Assembly (NCBI GenBank): GCA_963839365.1
Contig: CAWIUT010000003.1
Location: forward strand, 186,001-250,000
DNA: 64,000 bases
From: DASSKA01 sp963839365
GTDB lineage: Bacteria > Actinomycetota > Actinomycetes > Propionibacteriales > Nocardioidaceae
Direction: 5' to 3'
Every line of letters starts with the position of its first letter. Positions within the stretch are counted from its first letter, which is position 1. The notes under the pieces were generated by a model that was not told the origin of the DNA, made no database searches, and saw nothing but the letters and a program-made list of their open reading frames with translations. Both the position numbers and the translations under genes were made by a program. This document shows, piece after piece, positions 16,821-25,275 of this stretch.

Positions 16821-17033
16821 GTGACACCGGTGAGCCGCGGCACGCCCGAGGGCCGCGTATACCCGGAATTGAAGGCCAATGCGGAGTCCAGTGCCAGCGA
16901 CGAGCTCATCCAGCTGTGCGCACTCGAAGGACTCCTCGCCCGGCTGACCGCCAGCGGGTACGCGGACAAGCTGGTCCGGGAGGGCGGTGTCCTGCTCGTC
17001 GACTCTGGCTGGCAGGTGTCTGTCCCGCTCTGA
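16821..17033 (+). pseudogene. Fragment resembling the N-terminus of AbiEii toxin nucleotidyltransferase
   Basis: About 70 residues. RVYPELKANAESSASDELIQ, ALEGLLARLTASGYADKLV and GGVLLVDSGW resemble the start of AbiEii proteins, where the segment is usually followed by LKGG and a DVDL catalytic strand. Here the frame ends about 10 residues after GGVLL without the catalytic residues, and the expected Lys is replaced (REGG). The assignment is from memory of the family and is moderate. The same frame is open upstream to about 16650, but I recognise no domain there. It probably represents a decayed type IV toxin-antitoxin locus. Confidence 0.5.
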
Positions 17034-17160
17034 GGGGAAGCCCCTCAGCGGGTGCGCAGGATAAGTCCGGGGCTGCGACTTCCGCGGAGCGCGTTCGGCG
17101 TCTCCCCCAATCCAGCGTGCACCGCCCAGCCCCCTTGGCCCGGGGCCTCACACTGGAGTC

Positions 17161-18033
17161 GTGGTTGAGCTCGACCGCCGCAGGTTCCTGCTGCTGGCAG
17201 CGTCCGGCCTGCTGGCTGGCTGCTCCCGGGCGCCCACGCCTGGGGTCGCCCCGTCTCTGCCTCGAACGGCGGCCACGGGGAGCGCTGCAGCACCCTCACC
17301 TACGGCATCCCTGCCACGGGTCTCGCCCTGGCGGCCGGACGAGAACGACCTTGAGCCGTTCGCGAAGCTGGCCGCGGTCCGGCTCATCGAACGCCACGGC
17401 ACCGGCCGGCACTCCACGGTCGAGGTCGTGGACGCCCAGTACGGCGGCCTGCTGGAACGCTCCGCGAGCGTGCTAGTCGTCACCCGCTCCTGGCACGTCA
17501 TCCGGCGAGGTCTGCTGCGGACCGGTGGTGCGACGTACGACGTCCGGGTGGCGCGGACCGGACCACGGTGGCAGGTGACCGCGGTGCATCCCTCGCGGCC
17601 CGGACCACCCGCCCGGCAGCTGTCGGCCGCAGCCCGCGAAGTGCTCGCGCACCCGCGAATCGCCCTGCCGGCCGCCGCACACGCCGACGTCAGGTCCGGG
17701 CACGTCCACGACACCGTGCTCACCGCCATGCTGACCCTCGCCCACCGCCACCGGATCGGGGTGAGCGTGGTCCGCTCCGGCCACCCGCTGCTTGTGTTCG
17801 GTACCGACCGGCCGAGCGACCACCCGCCGGGGCGGGCCTTCGACACCTGGCGCATCGACGGGCACCCGGTGGTCGCCGCCGCGACGCCGCGCCGCGTGGT
17901 CACCAGCTACATGGAGGCCGCCGCGGCGGCGGGGTCCTACAACGTCGGTGGGCCGTACCTGCTCGGCGCCGCCCCGCAGTTCTTCACCGACCGCACGCAC
18001 CACGACCACGTGCACGCGGGCTTTGCGACCTAG
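17161..18033 (+). CDS. Secreted lipoprotein with M15-peptidase-like C-terminal motifs
   Basis: 290 aa. The N-terminus DRRRFLLLAASGLLAGCS combines a twin-arginine-like motif with lipobox LAGC (Cys21). A Pro/Ala-rich linker follows. The C-terminal part has SDHPPGRAFDTW and HHDHVHAGF, spaced like the zinc ligands (SxHxxGxAxD ... DxxHxH) of peptidase M15/VanY-type cell-wall enzymes. A zinc peptidase role is inferred, since the overall similarity is weak. The GTG at 17161 lies 6 bp after a CACACT hexamer, so the message may be leaderless, although GGAG could also serve as a ribosome site. Confidence 0.72.
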   Translation: MVELDRRRFLLLAASGLLAGCSRAPTPGVAPSLPRTAATGSAAAPSPTASLPRVSPWRPDENDLEPFAKLAAVRLIERHGTGRHSTVEVVDAQYGGLLERSASVLVVTRSWHVIRRGLLRTGGATYDVRVARTGPRWQVTAVHPSRPGPPARQLSAAAREVLAHPRIALPAAAHADVRSGHVHDTVLTAMLTLAHRHRIGVSVVRSGHPLLVFGTDRPSDHPPGRAFDTWRIDGHPVVAAATPRRVVTSYMEAAAAAGSYNVGGPYLLGAAPQFFTDRTHHDHVHAGFAT

Positions 18034-18193
18034 CTCGCACAGGCGCCAGCTCGAACAGACCCCGACCAACCGGGCCCGACCATCCGGCAACAGCCCCGCT
18101 GGGCCGTGTGCGTGGCCAACCGGGGCGCCGACCAGCAGGAACGGCAGGTCCGGGCAGGCGTTGCTCGTGGTACCGCTGGTCGCGAGAAGCGCG

Positions 18194-18499
18194 CTACCTG
18201 TTCAACACGACGTTGCAGTCGAAGAACTCCGGCGGCCCGTTCAGGACGTCCCCCATGGCGGCCCGGATGCGCTGAAGCGGCTCCTGGCGCCGAGGATCCT
18301 TGTCCCGCGCCCGAGCCTTGTCCTCACTCTCGAACACGACCAGGACGAACACCTCCGTCGGCTCTGCTTGGCTGCGTATGACCAGTGTCTGCAGGAGGCC
18401 GGAGTCATCCTGTTCGATGGCCCGCAGCTGCTCGAAGATGTCCAGCAACTGTGCTTCCTTCTCCGGATTCGTGCTGACCCTCTGCATCTGTGCCCACAT
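18194..18499 (-). CDS. ABM-domain (antibiotic biosynthesis monooxygenase-like) protein
   Basis: 101 aa dimeric alpha/beta-barrel candidate. The pattern EAQLLDIFEQLRAIEQDDSG, then TLVIRSQAEPTEVFVLVVFES, is typical of small ABM-superfamily proteins, which range from quinol monooxygenases to heme-degrading enzymes. No substrate can be named. GGAGG lies 9 bp before ATG 18499, favouring it over the in-frame ATG at 18517. There are no close partners: the gaps are 160 bp on the left and 280 bp on the right, with nothing recognisable in either. Confidence 0.75.
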   Translation of the reverse strand: MWAQMQRVSTNPEKEAQLLDIFEQLRAIEQDDSGLLQTLVIRSQAEPTEVFVLVVFESEDKARARDKDPRRQEPLQRIRAAMGDVLNGPPEFFDCNVVLNR

Positions 18500-18782
18500 G
18501 CTTGATCGCCTCCGCATCGGCTCGTCCCGCTCACGTGCAGCGTGGGTGCTCGGAGGTTAGGGGCACACCGCCGTCGAGACAAGACCCCGGACCAGTGCAG
18601 ATGTGCTCGGCTGCTGAGTTGGCTCCGGGCGCTGATGTCCAGGCTACGCGGCCATCCGCACGCGCCGCGCCGCCGCCTTCACGGTGATCAGCCAGCTGCG
18701 TACTCGCCGCCAGCCGGGTTCCGCCAATGACCAAGATCCGGCGCGTCGGGCCAACCGGGGACGACGCCCGAAACTCGACGGG

Positions 18783-19343
18783 CTAGAGGAACTGGACCGG
18801 GTCGAACTCGTCGATGGGGATGACGCGGACGCGCGGCAGCTGGTCGTTGAACGCCTGAACGTCGTACTCGAGGTCGAAGAACTCCACCCCGTGTTCGGCC
18901 AGCTCCAGGAAGCCGTGGTTACGGAACTCGACGAATCCGATGACGCCGGCCCGCCGACCGTCGAGAAGGTCCGCCAACCCAGCGACGAAGTCCCCGTCGT
19001 TGCTCACAAGCAGCACGTCCGCGTCACGGTGCCCGAGCTCGGCCAGAGTGCGCTGGATCGCGATGTCGACCACCTTCTCCCCGACGCCGCCGGAAAGCGC
19101 AACGGGGCGGTAGCCGATCGCCAGCAGCGCTTGGACGAACGCCATCGGAAGCTCGTTGTTTGCGGCGAGGAAGAACAGCCCCCGTGCCGGTTGCCCCCAG
19201 CGCTCCCGAGCGAACTGCAGCACACGCTCCCACCGCGGGCGCTCCTCGGGGCGGGGGCGTCTCCCCAGGATCGAGGTGCCGAGAGTGGCGTCGATGTTCT
19301 CACCATCGATGAGGACGTATGTCGTGCGCGGTCCCTCGGCCAT
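18783..19343 (-). CDS. NYN-domain (PIN-like) ribonuclease
   Basis: 186 aa. YVLIDGENID at residues 9-18 and LLVSNDGDFVAGL near residue 116 supply the conserved acidic residues of the NYN/LabA-type PIN-like fold, with VDIAIQRTLAELG between. These residues coordinate metal in RNA-cleaving relatives, so an RNase role is likely; the target RNA is unknown. It is a single-domain protein without an OST-HTH extension. It stands alone: 280 bp of noncoding DNA lies on one side and 220 bp on the other, both without recognisable features. Confidence 0.88.
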   Translation of the reverse strand: MAEGPRTTYVLIDGENIDATLGTSILGRRPRPEERPRWERVLQFARERWGQPARGLFFLAANNELPMAFVQALLAIGYRPVALSGGVGEKVVDIAIQRTLAELGHRDADVLLVSNDGDFVAGLADLLDGRRAGVIGFVEFRNHGFLELAEHGVEFFDLEYDVQAFNDQLPRVRVIPIDEFDPVQFL

Positions 19344-19563
19344 GAGAGGAGACTACGGGGCGCTTCCCAGATGCCCGGGGGCGACTATGAGGACTCGGTC
19401 TCGCGCGCCGGAGACCGAGGAATTCGGCTTCGTCTTCGCCCTGGCTCCGGGTGACGACGCCGTGCCTGGATCTGGCGGGTTCAGGCGATGAGAAGGCGGG
19501 CGCCAAGTCCTGCAGCGTCGAGATCGGCGAGGTTGCGGTTGCGTTCGGCCCGCCGACAGAGCG

Positions 19564-19698
19564 TCACTTCTTCTTCGTCGGGTGGATCTTGTCCGAGAAG
19601 GTCGCTTCGGACCCCTTGCTGCGCTTCTCGGCGCGCTTCTCCTTGATGGACTTGCCGGATTTCTTGGACATGCTCTGTCGCGGCGACTTGTCGCTCAT
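19564..19698 (-). CDS. Small basic protein, 44 aa
   Basis: Reads MSDKSPRQSMSKKSGKSIKE in its first 20 residues and ends HPTKKK; 15 of 44 residues are Lys or Arg. GAGAGA lies about 7 bp before the ATG. Short Ser/Lys-rich proteins of this kind are widespread in actinobacteria and usually annotated hypothetical; I know of no function. The high charge suggests nucleic-acid or ribosome association (inference). It is downstream of, and co-directional with, the PP2C gene at a 200-bp distance. Confidence 0.65.
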   Translation of the reverse strand: MSDKSPRQSMSKKSGKSIKEKRAEKRSKGSEATFSDKIHPTKKK

Positions 19699-19902
19699 GG
19701 GAATCTCTCTGAGAGGGAGCCTGAACGGCTCCGTGAGCCGATGGTACGCCCTCTCGCCGGACAGGCAGCCATGACCAATGCGAGGAGCCCCGGGAACTGG
19801 GGACAGGACCCCGCAGGCCAGGAGGCCGGGTCGACCCGGCGTGAACGCTGCGGCGGTGCGGATGCACGTTCGAGACCGTTGGGTGACCACGGAGTCGCCG
19901 CG

Positions 19903-21246
19903 TCAGAGGGTGGTCGACCCGGTTGCCCGCATCACGTCGGCCCCTGCGACGGTGCTGCGATCCTGGCCGTGCCCGCCGTACCAGTCCAGACACAGCACGG
20001 TGGCGTCGTCGGTCAGGGCATGCCCTGTGGCCTCGAGGACACTGTCTGCAAGAGCATTCGCTGCCTCTCGCGGGTGCTGCTCCTCCGACTCTCGGATCGC
20101 GGTCGGCAGATCGATGTTCGCGGCATTGCGTTCCAGCATTCCATCGGTCACAAACACCACCCGATCGCCCGGGTGCAGCTCAAGGTCAACCCCTTCATAG
20201 TCGGTGTCGGCGAAGATGCCGAAGGGGAGGTTGGCTGGGAGAGCGACGGCGCTCACCTTGCGGTTACGTGCCAGGTATGGCTTGATGTGGCCGGCGTTCA
20301 CCAGGTGAAGGACCCCGTTGTTGAGGTCGACCCGCCCCACGAGACCAGTCACGAAGTCGTCGAGCCCACCGACGGTGGCGTGCTCGGCGACAGCGGTGTT
20401 GGCGCTGCGGGCTTGTTCGGTCAACGAGGCTCCCCTGCGCCGCGCCCCACGCAACGCACTCACGCACAAGGTGGCGGTGAGCGCCGCACCCACGCCGTGA
20501 CCCCTCGCGTCGGTTACCGACAGATGCAGAGTGTCGCGCTCGACGCTGTAGTCGAAGGTGTCACCGGCAATGTCCGCCGCAGGTTCCAGCCAGCCCGAGA
20601 GGGTGAAGGCCCCGGCCTCGCAGGTACGCGGGCCCGGCAGGAGCCGTTGCTGAATCTCGGCTGACAGGCTCAGTGGCCGGCTTCGATGCCCCCACTCGAA
20701 GAGATCCGTATGCCGGCGGTTGGCGATGACCACGAACGCCAGCAGGTGCGCCAGCGACGCTATCTCAGCGATCTCGTCCTTGCCCGGCTCGTCAGGCAGC
20801 AGAAGCTCCAGCAGACCGATCGCCTCGCCCCGCTCGGTGACCGGCGCGAGAACCGTCCAGCCATCCCGCCCCGCGCGACCCTCCGGTGGCAAGACCGCGG
20901 GCCGCTGGCTGCGCACGACGCGCTCCCTCGGTCCGCCGTCAAAAGGCAGCATCCTGGCCGACTCCTCGCCCTGCCGCCTGTGCGCAGCCTCGGACGCGGA
21001 TGCGCCAGGTCCTGGATCACGAGAACCCAGCGGAACGTGAACCAGTCGCACCAATGCGCGGCCCGACGTGTCGGCGACCAGGAACGATACCGACGAGGCC
21101 CGCAACCGCGTGCCGACCTCTCGCGTCAACGCGCTGACCGCATCGACCGGGGCAGCTGCCTCCACCGCGTTGAGCAGGAGGGGAAGTGAATCGAGCCCAG
21201 ACACCCTCGGATAATAGAGGTCTGCCGGTGCCGGGCCAGCAGACAC
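19903..21246 (-). CDS. GAF-PP2C (RsbU/SpoIIE-type) serine phosphatase
   Basis: 447 aa. Residues about 30-180 form a GAF-like sensor (SVSFLVADTSGRALVRLVH ... GEAIGLLELLLP). Residues about 195-430 are a SpoIIE/RsbU PP2C domain with PAADIAGDTFDY, VTDARGHGVGAAL and FVTDGMLERN carrying the metal-binding aspartates. Such phosphatases dephosphorylate anti-anti-sigma factors in partner-switching stress control; no anti-sigma gene is adjacent. The start is uncertain: GTG 21246 and GTG 21204 both have purine-rich tracts placed too close. Confidence 0.9.
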   Translation of the reverse strand: MSAGPAPADLYYPRVSGLDSLPLLLNAVEAAAPVDAVSALTREVGTRLRASSVSFLVADTSGRALVRLVHVPLGSRDPGPGASASEAAHRRQGEESARMLPFDGGPRERVVRSQRPAVLPPEGRAGRDGWTVLAPVTERGEAIGLLELLLPDEPGKDEIAEIASLAHLLAFVVIANRRHTDLFEWGHRSRPLSLSAEIQQRLLPGPRTCEAGAFTLSGWLEPAADIAGDTFDYSVERDTLHLSVTDARGHGVGAALTATLCVSALRGARRRGASLTEQARSANTAVAEHATVGGLDDFVTGLVGRVDLNNGVLHLVNAGHIKPYLARNRKVSAVALPANLPFGIFADTDYEGVDLELHPGDRVVFVTDGMLERNAANIDLPTAIRESEEQHPREAANALADSVLEATGHALTDDATVLCLDWYGGHGQDRSTVAGADVMRATGSTTL

Positions 21247-21516
21247 CTCCCCATTGCCGGGCCTGAAGCTGCTCCTGCAGCCTGTCGGCGGTCAAAGGCG
21301 CGCCGTCCGCGCGGGGTATTCGGCGCCAGTCCCACCTTTGGCTACACGTACGCCGCGGTCACCTGGGGGTCCTGGGCCGCGAGCCTCGCGACCGCCAGCG
21401 GTGCCGATGTGAAAGTCGTCCAACATGAAGCCCCCCGTGCGCGGCGCGGCGACCTGCGCGTTGTTGCCCGGGACGATCCTGCTGTTGCCCCAGCCCTCCG
21501 AGGCCGGCAACAGCGA

Positions 21517-21552
21517 AGCGGCCCCTTCCAGCGTTTCCGCTGGTCGGGGCCG
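21517..21552 (-). terminator. Terminator after the tRNA-Gln/tRNA-Glu unit
   Basis: An 8-bp plus 6-bp stem (21517-21524/21545-21552 and 21527-21532/21537-21542) with a 4-nt TTTC loop lies just downstream of tRNA-Glu on its strand. The rest of 21247-21564, about 300 bp, contains no gene I can support. Confidence 0.65.
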
Positions 21553-21564
21553 CCTTTCTGACCG

Positions 21565-21637
21565 GTACCCCCGACCGGATTCGAACCGGCGCTACCGCCT
21601 TGAGAGGGCGGCGTGCTAGGCCACTACACAACGGGGG
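21565..21637 (-). tRNA. tRNA-Glu (anticodon CTC)
   Basis: 73 nt. The acceptor strand GCCCCCG pairs with CGGGGGT. The anticodon arm is CCGCC-CTCTCAA-GGCGG, giving anticodon CTC for GAG codons. The T-arm GCCGG-TTCGAAT-CCGGT is intact. No CCA is encoded. It is charged by the GltX encoded nearby and shares a transcript with tRNA-Gln, 61 bp upstream. Confidence 0.95.
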
Positions 21638-21698
21638 CAAAGAGCGGACGAAACTCTAGCGTTCGCTGAAGATCAGCGTCCAACCGGTACACCGCTCG

Positions 21699-21770
21699 CT
21701 GGGGTACTAGGACTCGAACCTAGACTAACTGGACCAGAACCAGTCGGGCTGCCAATTACCCCATACCCCA
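21699..21770 (-). tRNA. tRNA-Gln (anticodon CTG)
   Basis: 72 nt. The acceptor TGGGGTA pairs with TACCCCA. The anticodon arm ACTGG-TTCTGGT-CCAGT gives CTG for CAG codons; the T-arm carries TTCGAGT. In actinobacteria this tRNA is first charged with Glu by GltX and then amidated by GatCAB; both enzymes are in this window. Confidence 0.95.
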
Positions 21771-21802
21771 TGGGATCTGCGCTTCCTTGCGAAGCCCGGA
21801 CG

Positions 21803-21832
21803 AGAATACACGGCGCCCCTGCTCGGGACCAA
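21803..21832 (-). promoter_or_regulatory. Promoter of the tRNA-Gln/tRNA-Glu unit
   Basis: On the minus strand TTGGTC (21827-21832) and TATTCT (21803-21808) are 18 bp apart, about 33 bp before the tRNA-Gln 5' end. This fits a housekeeping promoter with a short leader to be trimmed by RNase P. Confidence 0.65.
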
Positions 21833-21874
21833 AACGGCGTATCGCCGGTCCGGGGTGCGGTGAGCAGCCTCACG

Positions 21875-22900
21875 TCAGCTGCCCGACGGAAGCGCGGCCC
21901 CGGCGTACGAGGCATCCGCTGCCCTCGGCTGCGGCGGCCGGGTCCTGGTCTGGAGGTTCATCTTCTTGGCCAGCCAGAGCACCAGCAGCGCGTACACCCC
22001 GGACTGGGTGAGGGTGAGCGCGATGTTCCACCAGCTGGCCTGGGAGACGGTCAGCGTGCTGGTGAGGTTCCCGAACGTGAGCGCCAGCCCGAAGGCCAAG
22101 AAGTTGTTCAGGACGTGCATCGCGATCCCGGCCTCCAGGCCCCCGGTGCGCGTCACCAGCCAGGCGGCGATGAGGCCGAAGAAGAACCGGTCGAAGAACA
22201 ATGGGAAGTTCTGGGCGCCGTGCGCGAGCCCGAACAGGCCTGCGGAGATGACGATCGCGATCCAGCGGAAGCGGAGCAGCGCCCCGAACGCCTGCATCAG
22301 GTAGCCGCGGAACACGTACTCCTCACCGGCGGCCTGTAGCGGGGTCGTGAACAGCACCACGAGCGCCAGCGCGACGGTGGTCCAGGTGAGGTGGTTGAGA
22401 TGACCGCCGACGCCCTGGTCGTTGCCCGGCACCACTGTGCCGACCAGGACCTGGGCGACCAACGCCACCACGGCCAGGCCGAGGCAGGCGAACAAGAACT
22501 TCCAGCGCAGCTTGGGCATCACCGAGGCGAGCCATCTCGGCCGCATCCGGTGCATCACCCGCATCACGAACCAGGTGACCAGAATCATCGAGCCGAGCAC
22601 CAGGTTCAGGTAGAGCAGGGCCGCCGGATCCACGGTCTGCAGGGTGGCTGCCTTCTCGAACTTGTGCAGGAACGGCCCACCGCCCTCGATGGCGACCCCG
22701 GCGGCGAGCACCGGCATCAGCACCAGGGGCGCGAGGATGATCATGCCGAACGCGACCACCACGAGGCCGAGCACCGGTCGCCACCACGCGTAGTTCCAGG
22801 TGCGCAGCATCTGGTGGTAGGCCCTCGGCTCCGGGTGCGGGAACGGCGGCAGCCGTCGCGGCTGGACCTGCTGAGGGGGTGGCCACGACGGCGTGCTCAT
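21875..22900 (-). CDS. CPBP family intramembrane metalloprotease
   Basis: 341 aa with about seven hydrophobic segments. The Abi/CPBP motifs are AGEEYVFRGYLM (Glu193, Glu194, Arg198), FGLAHGAQN (His227) and AMHVLNN (His262), the set that binds the catalytic metal in Rce1-like proteases. A Pro-rich N-terminal 25 residues precede the first helix. It may cleave prenylated or membrane substrates or serve bacteriocin immunity; none can be chosen here. Its ATG lies 1 bp after the gltX stop, so the two are co-transcribed. Confidence 0.9.
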   Translation of the reverse strand: MSTPSWPPPQQVQPRRLPPFPHPEPRAYHQMLRTWNYAWWRPVLGLVVVAFGMIILAPLVLMPVLAAGVAIEGGGPFLHKFEKAATLQTVDPAALLYLNLVLGSMILVTWFVMRVMHRMRPRWLASVMPKLRWKFLFACLGLAVVALVAQVLVGTVVPGNDQGVGGHLNHLTWTTVALALVVLFTTPLQAAGEEYVFRGYLMQAFGALLRFRWIAIVISAGLFGLAHGAQNFPLFFDRFFFGLIAAWLVTRTGGLEAGIAMHVLNNFLAFGLALTFGNLTSTLTVSQASWWNIALTLTQSGVYALLVLWLAKKMNLQTRTRPPQPRAADASYAGAALPSGS

Positions 22901-22901
22901 C

Positions 22902-24431
22902 TCAGGCCCCGTCCACCGACGCGAGCCGCGCCAGCGACCGCTCCCGGCCGAGCAGCTCCAGCGACTCGAACAGCGGCGGTGACACCCGCCGGCCGGTGAC
23001 GGCGACCCGGACTGGCCCGAACGCCTTGCGCGGCTTGAGCCCCATCCCGTCGACCAGCGCCTCCCGCAGCGTCTGCTCGATGCCCGCAGTCTCCCAGGTT
23101 TCCAGCCCGCTCAGCGCGTCGTGCGCGGTCTTCACGACCTCCCGGCCGGCCTCGTCGAGGAGCTTCTCGGCGTCGGCGGGGTCGCGCGAGAACGAGGCCT
23201 CGTCGACGAAGAGGAAGCCGAGCATGTCGACCGACTCGCCGAGCGTGGTCATCCGCTCCTGCACCAGCGGTGCGGCGGCCGCCAACAGGTCGCGCTGCTC
23301 CTCGGTGACGGTCACCGGCAGCACCCCGGCCTGCTGCAGATGGGGCACCACCCGGTCGGCCAGCTCCCCGACGTCGAGCGTCCGCAGGTGCGCGGCGTTG
23401 ATCGCCTCGCACTTCTTGTAGTCGAACCGGGCGGGATTAGGGTTCACCCTCCGGATGTCGAAAGCGTCGGCCATCTCCGCCATGCTGAACACGTCCCGGT
23501 CCTCGGCGATCCCCCAGCCGAGCAGCGCCAGGTAGTTCAAGATGCCCTCGGGCAGGAAGCCGCGCTCGATGTACTCGGTCAGCCCCGAGCCCTTGTCGCG
23601 CTTGGACAGCCGCTTGTTGCCCTCGCCCATCACGATGGGCAGGTGCCCGAAACGGGGAGCGCCGTGGCCGATGCCGAGCTCGGCGAGCGCGTCGTACAAC
23701 GCGATCTGGCGGGGGGTGGACGGCAGCAGGTCCTCACCGCGCAGCACGTGGGTGATCTGCATCATCGCGTCGTCGACGGGGTTGACCAGCGTGTAGAGCG
23801 GGTGCCCGGTGCCGCGCACGAGCACGTAGTCGGGGACGTGCTCGGCGAGGAAGGAGATCTCCCCACGCACCAGGTCGTCGAACGTGATGCTGTGGTCGGG
23901 CATCCGGAACCGCAGCACCGGACTGCGTCCCTCGGACTGGTATGCCGCGACCTGCTCCGCAGTGAGCGAACGGCAGTGCCCGTCGTACCCACTGGTCCGG
24001 TTCTGCGACCGGGCCGCCTGCCGGCGTTCCTCGACCTCCTCCTGCGTGCAGTAGCAGTCGTAGGCCTTGCCGGCCTCCTTCAGCCGCCGCGCCACGTCGG
24101 CGTAGATCTCGAAGCGCTCGGACTGCAGGTACGGGCCGTAGCGGCCGCCGACCTCTGGGCCCTCGTCCCAGTCGATGCCCAGCCACTTCAGCGAGTCGAT
24201 CACCGAGGCGTAGCCCTCGGGGGTGTTGCGAGCCAGGTCGGTGTCCTCGATGCGCAGCACCAGCGTGCCACCGAAGTGCCGCGCGAACGCCCAGTTGAAC
24301 AGCGCGCTGCGCACGTTGCCGACGTGCAGCGAGCCGGTCGGGGACGGTGGGAACCGCACGCGCACCTGCGCCGGCTCGAGGCCGCCCAGCACGTCGGCGA
24401 GGGAGTCCGGAGATGCTGCCGGGTCAGTCAC
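22902..24431 (-). CDS. gltX: Glutamyl-tRNA synthetase (non-discriminating type expected)
   Basis: 509 aa class I synthetase. The HIGH box is PSPTGSLHVGN near residues 29-39 and the KMSKS box is KRLSKRD near residue 275. With GatCAB present and no glutaminyl-tRNA synthetase visible, it should charge both tRNA-Glu and tRNA-Gln (inference from the family). The GTG start at 24431 lies within the FAH-hydrolase gene end, an 8-bp overlap. FAH hydrolase, gltX and CPBP protease thus form one co-directional run. Confidence 0.97.
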   Translation of the reverse strand: MTDPAASPDSLADVLGGLEPAQVRVRFPPSPTGSLHVGNVRSALFNWAFARHFGGTLVLRIEDTDLARNTPEGYASVIDSLKWLGIDWDEGPEVGGRYGPYLQSERFEIYADVARRLKEAGKAYDCYCTQEEVEERRQAARSQNRTSGYDGHCRSLTAEQVAAYQSEGRSPVLRFRMPDHSITFDDLVRGEISFLAEHVPDYVLVRGTGHPLYTLVNPVDDAMMQITHVLRGEDLLPSTPRQIALYDALAELGIGHGAPRFGHLPIVMGEGNKRLSKRDKGSGLTEYIERGFLPEGILNYLALLGWGIAEDRDVFSMAEMADAFDIRRVNPNPARFDYKKCEAINAAHLRTLDVGELADRVVPHLQQAGVLPVTVTEEQRDLLAAAAPLVQERMTTLGESVDMLGFLFVDEASFSRDPADAEKLLDEAGREVVKTAHDALSGLETWETAGIEQTLREALVDGMGLKPRKAFGPVRVAVTGRRVSPPLFESLELLGRERSLARLASVDGA

Positions 24432-25224
24432 GGTCAGCCACCTTGTTCGTCAGCGAGCCGATGCCGGAGATGCTGACCTCGACCTCGTCGCCGACCTGCA
24501 TCGGGCCCACCCCGTCGGGGGTGCCGGTGAGAACCACGTCTCCCGGCAGCAGCGTCATCACGCTGGAGATGTAGGCGATCAACGTCGGGATGTCGAAGAT
24601 CAGGTCCCTGGTGCGGCCGTCCTGCTTGAGGTCACCGTTCAGGTAGGTCTGCACGGTCAGGTCCGAGGTGTCAAGCTCGGTCTCGATCCACGGGCCCAAC
24701 GGGCAGAAGGAGTCGAAGCCCTTGCTGCGGGTCCACTGGCCGTCGCTGCGCTGGAGGTCCCGGGCGGTGACGTCGTTGCCGATCGTGTAGCCGTGGATCA
24801 CCTCCGCCACCTTCTCGGGCACCACGTCACGGCAGATCCGGCCGATGACCACGGCCAGCTCGCCCTCGTAGTGCACCTCCCTGCTCTGTCGGGGGTAGAA
24901 CACCGGGTCGCCGGGGCCCACCACGGAGGTGTTCGGCTTGAGGAACATCAACGGTTCGGACGGCAGCTCGCTGTCCATCTCAGCCGCGTGCGCCGCGTAG
25001 TTCCTGCCGATGCAGACGACCTTGCTGCGCGGGAGGACCGGGGCGAGCAGTCGGACCTCCTCCAGCCGGTACTGCTTCTCGGTCGGCTTGATGCCGACAT
25101 AGAGCGGGTCGCCAGACAGCGCGGTGACCAGGGAGTCCTCAGCAGGGATCCCGAGCTGGTCCACCTCGCCGCTGACCACCCCGAACTGGGGGTCGTCTCC
25201 GGTAGTGAATCTCGCGATACGCAC
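24424..25224 (-). CDS. Fumarylacetoacetate hydrolase (FAH) family protein
   Basis: 266 aa. The FAH fold is shown by KVVCIGRNYAAHAAEM, EPLMFLKPNTSVVGPGDPV, then EVHYEGELAVVIGR with the metal-binding glutamates, and VLTGTPDGVGPMQVGD. Members are metal-dependent acylpyruvate hydrolases, decarboxylases or isomerases; the specific substrate is not evident. It begins with GTG at 25224, 51 bp from the divergent glycosylase-like gene, and overlaps gltX by 8 bp, so expression is coupled to translation genes without a clear metabolic reason. Confidence 0.9.
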   Translation of the reverse strand: MRIARFTTGDDPQFGVVSGEVDQLGIPAEDSLVTALSGDPLYVGIKPTEKQYRLEEVRLLAPVLPRSKVVCIGRNYAAHAAEMDSELPSEPLMFLKPNTSVVGPGDPVFYPRQSREVHYEGELAVVIGRICRDVVPEKVAEVIHGYTIGNDVTARDLQRSDGQWTRSKGFDSFCPLGPWIETELDTSDLTVQTYLNGDLKQDGRTRDLIFDIPTLIAYISSVMTLLPGDVVLTGTPDGVGPMQVGDEVEVSISGIGSLTNKVADRD

Positions 25225-25275
25225 GGGCCGAGCCTACCTGCGCGCGGCGTCTGCTTCGGTTACTACCCTGACCCT

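Noticed and set aside
24223..25275. Plus-strand N-terminal extension (351 codons) of the glycosylase-like protein
   Set aside because: It runs antisense through the FAH hydrolase and gltX start; the GTG at 25276 with a promoter-like hexamer is the sensible start.
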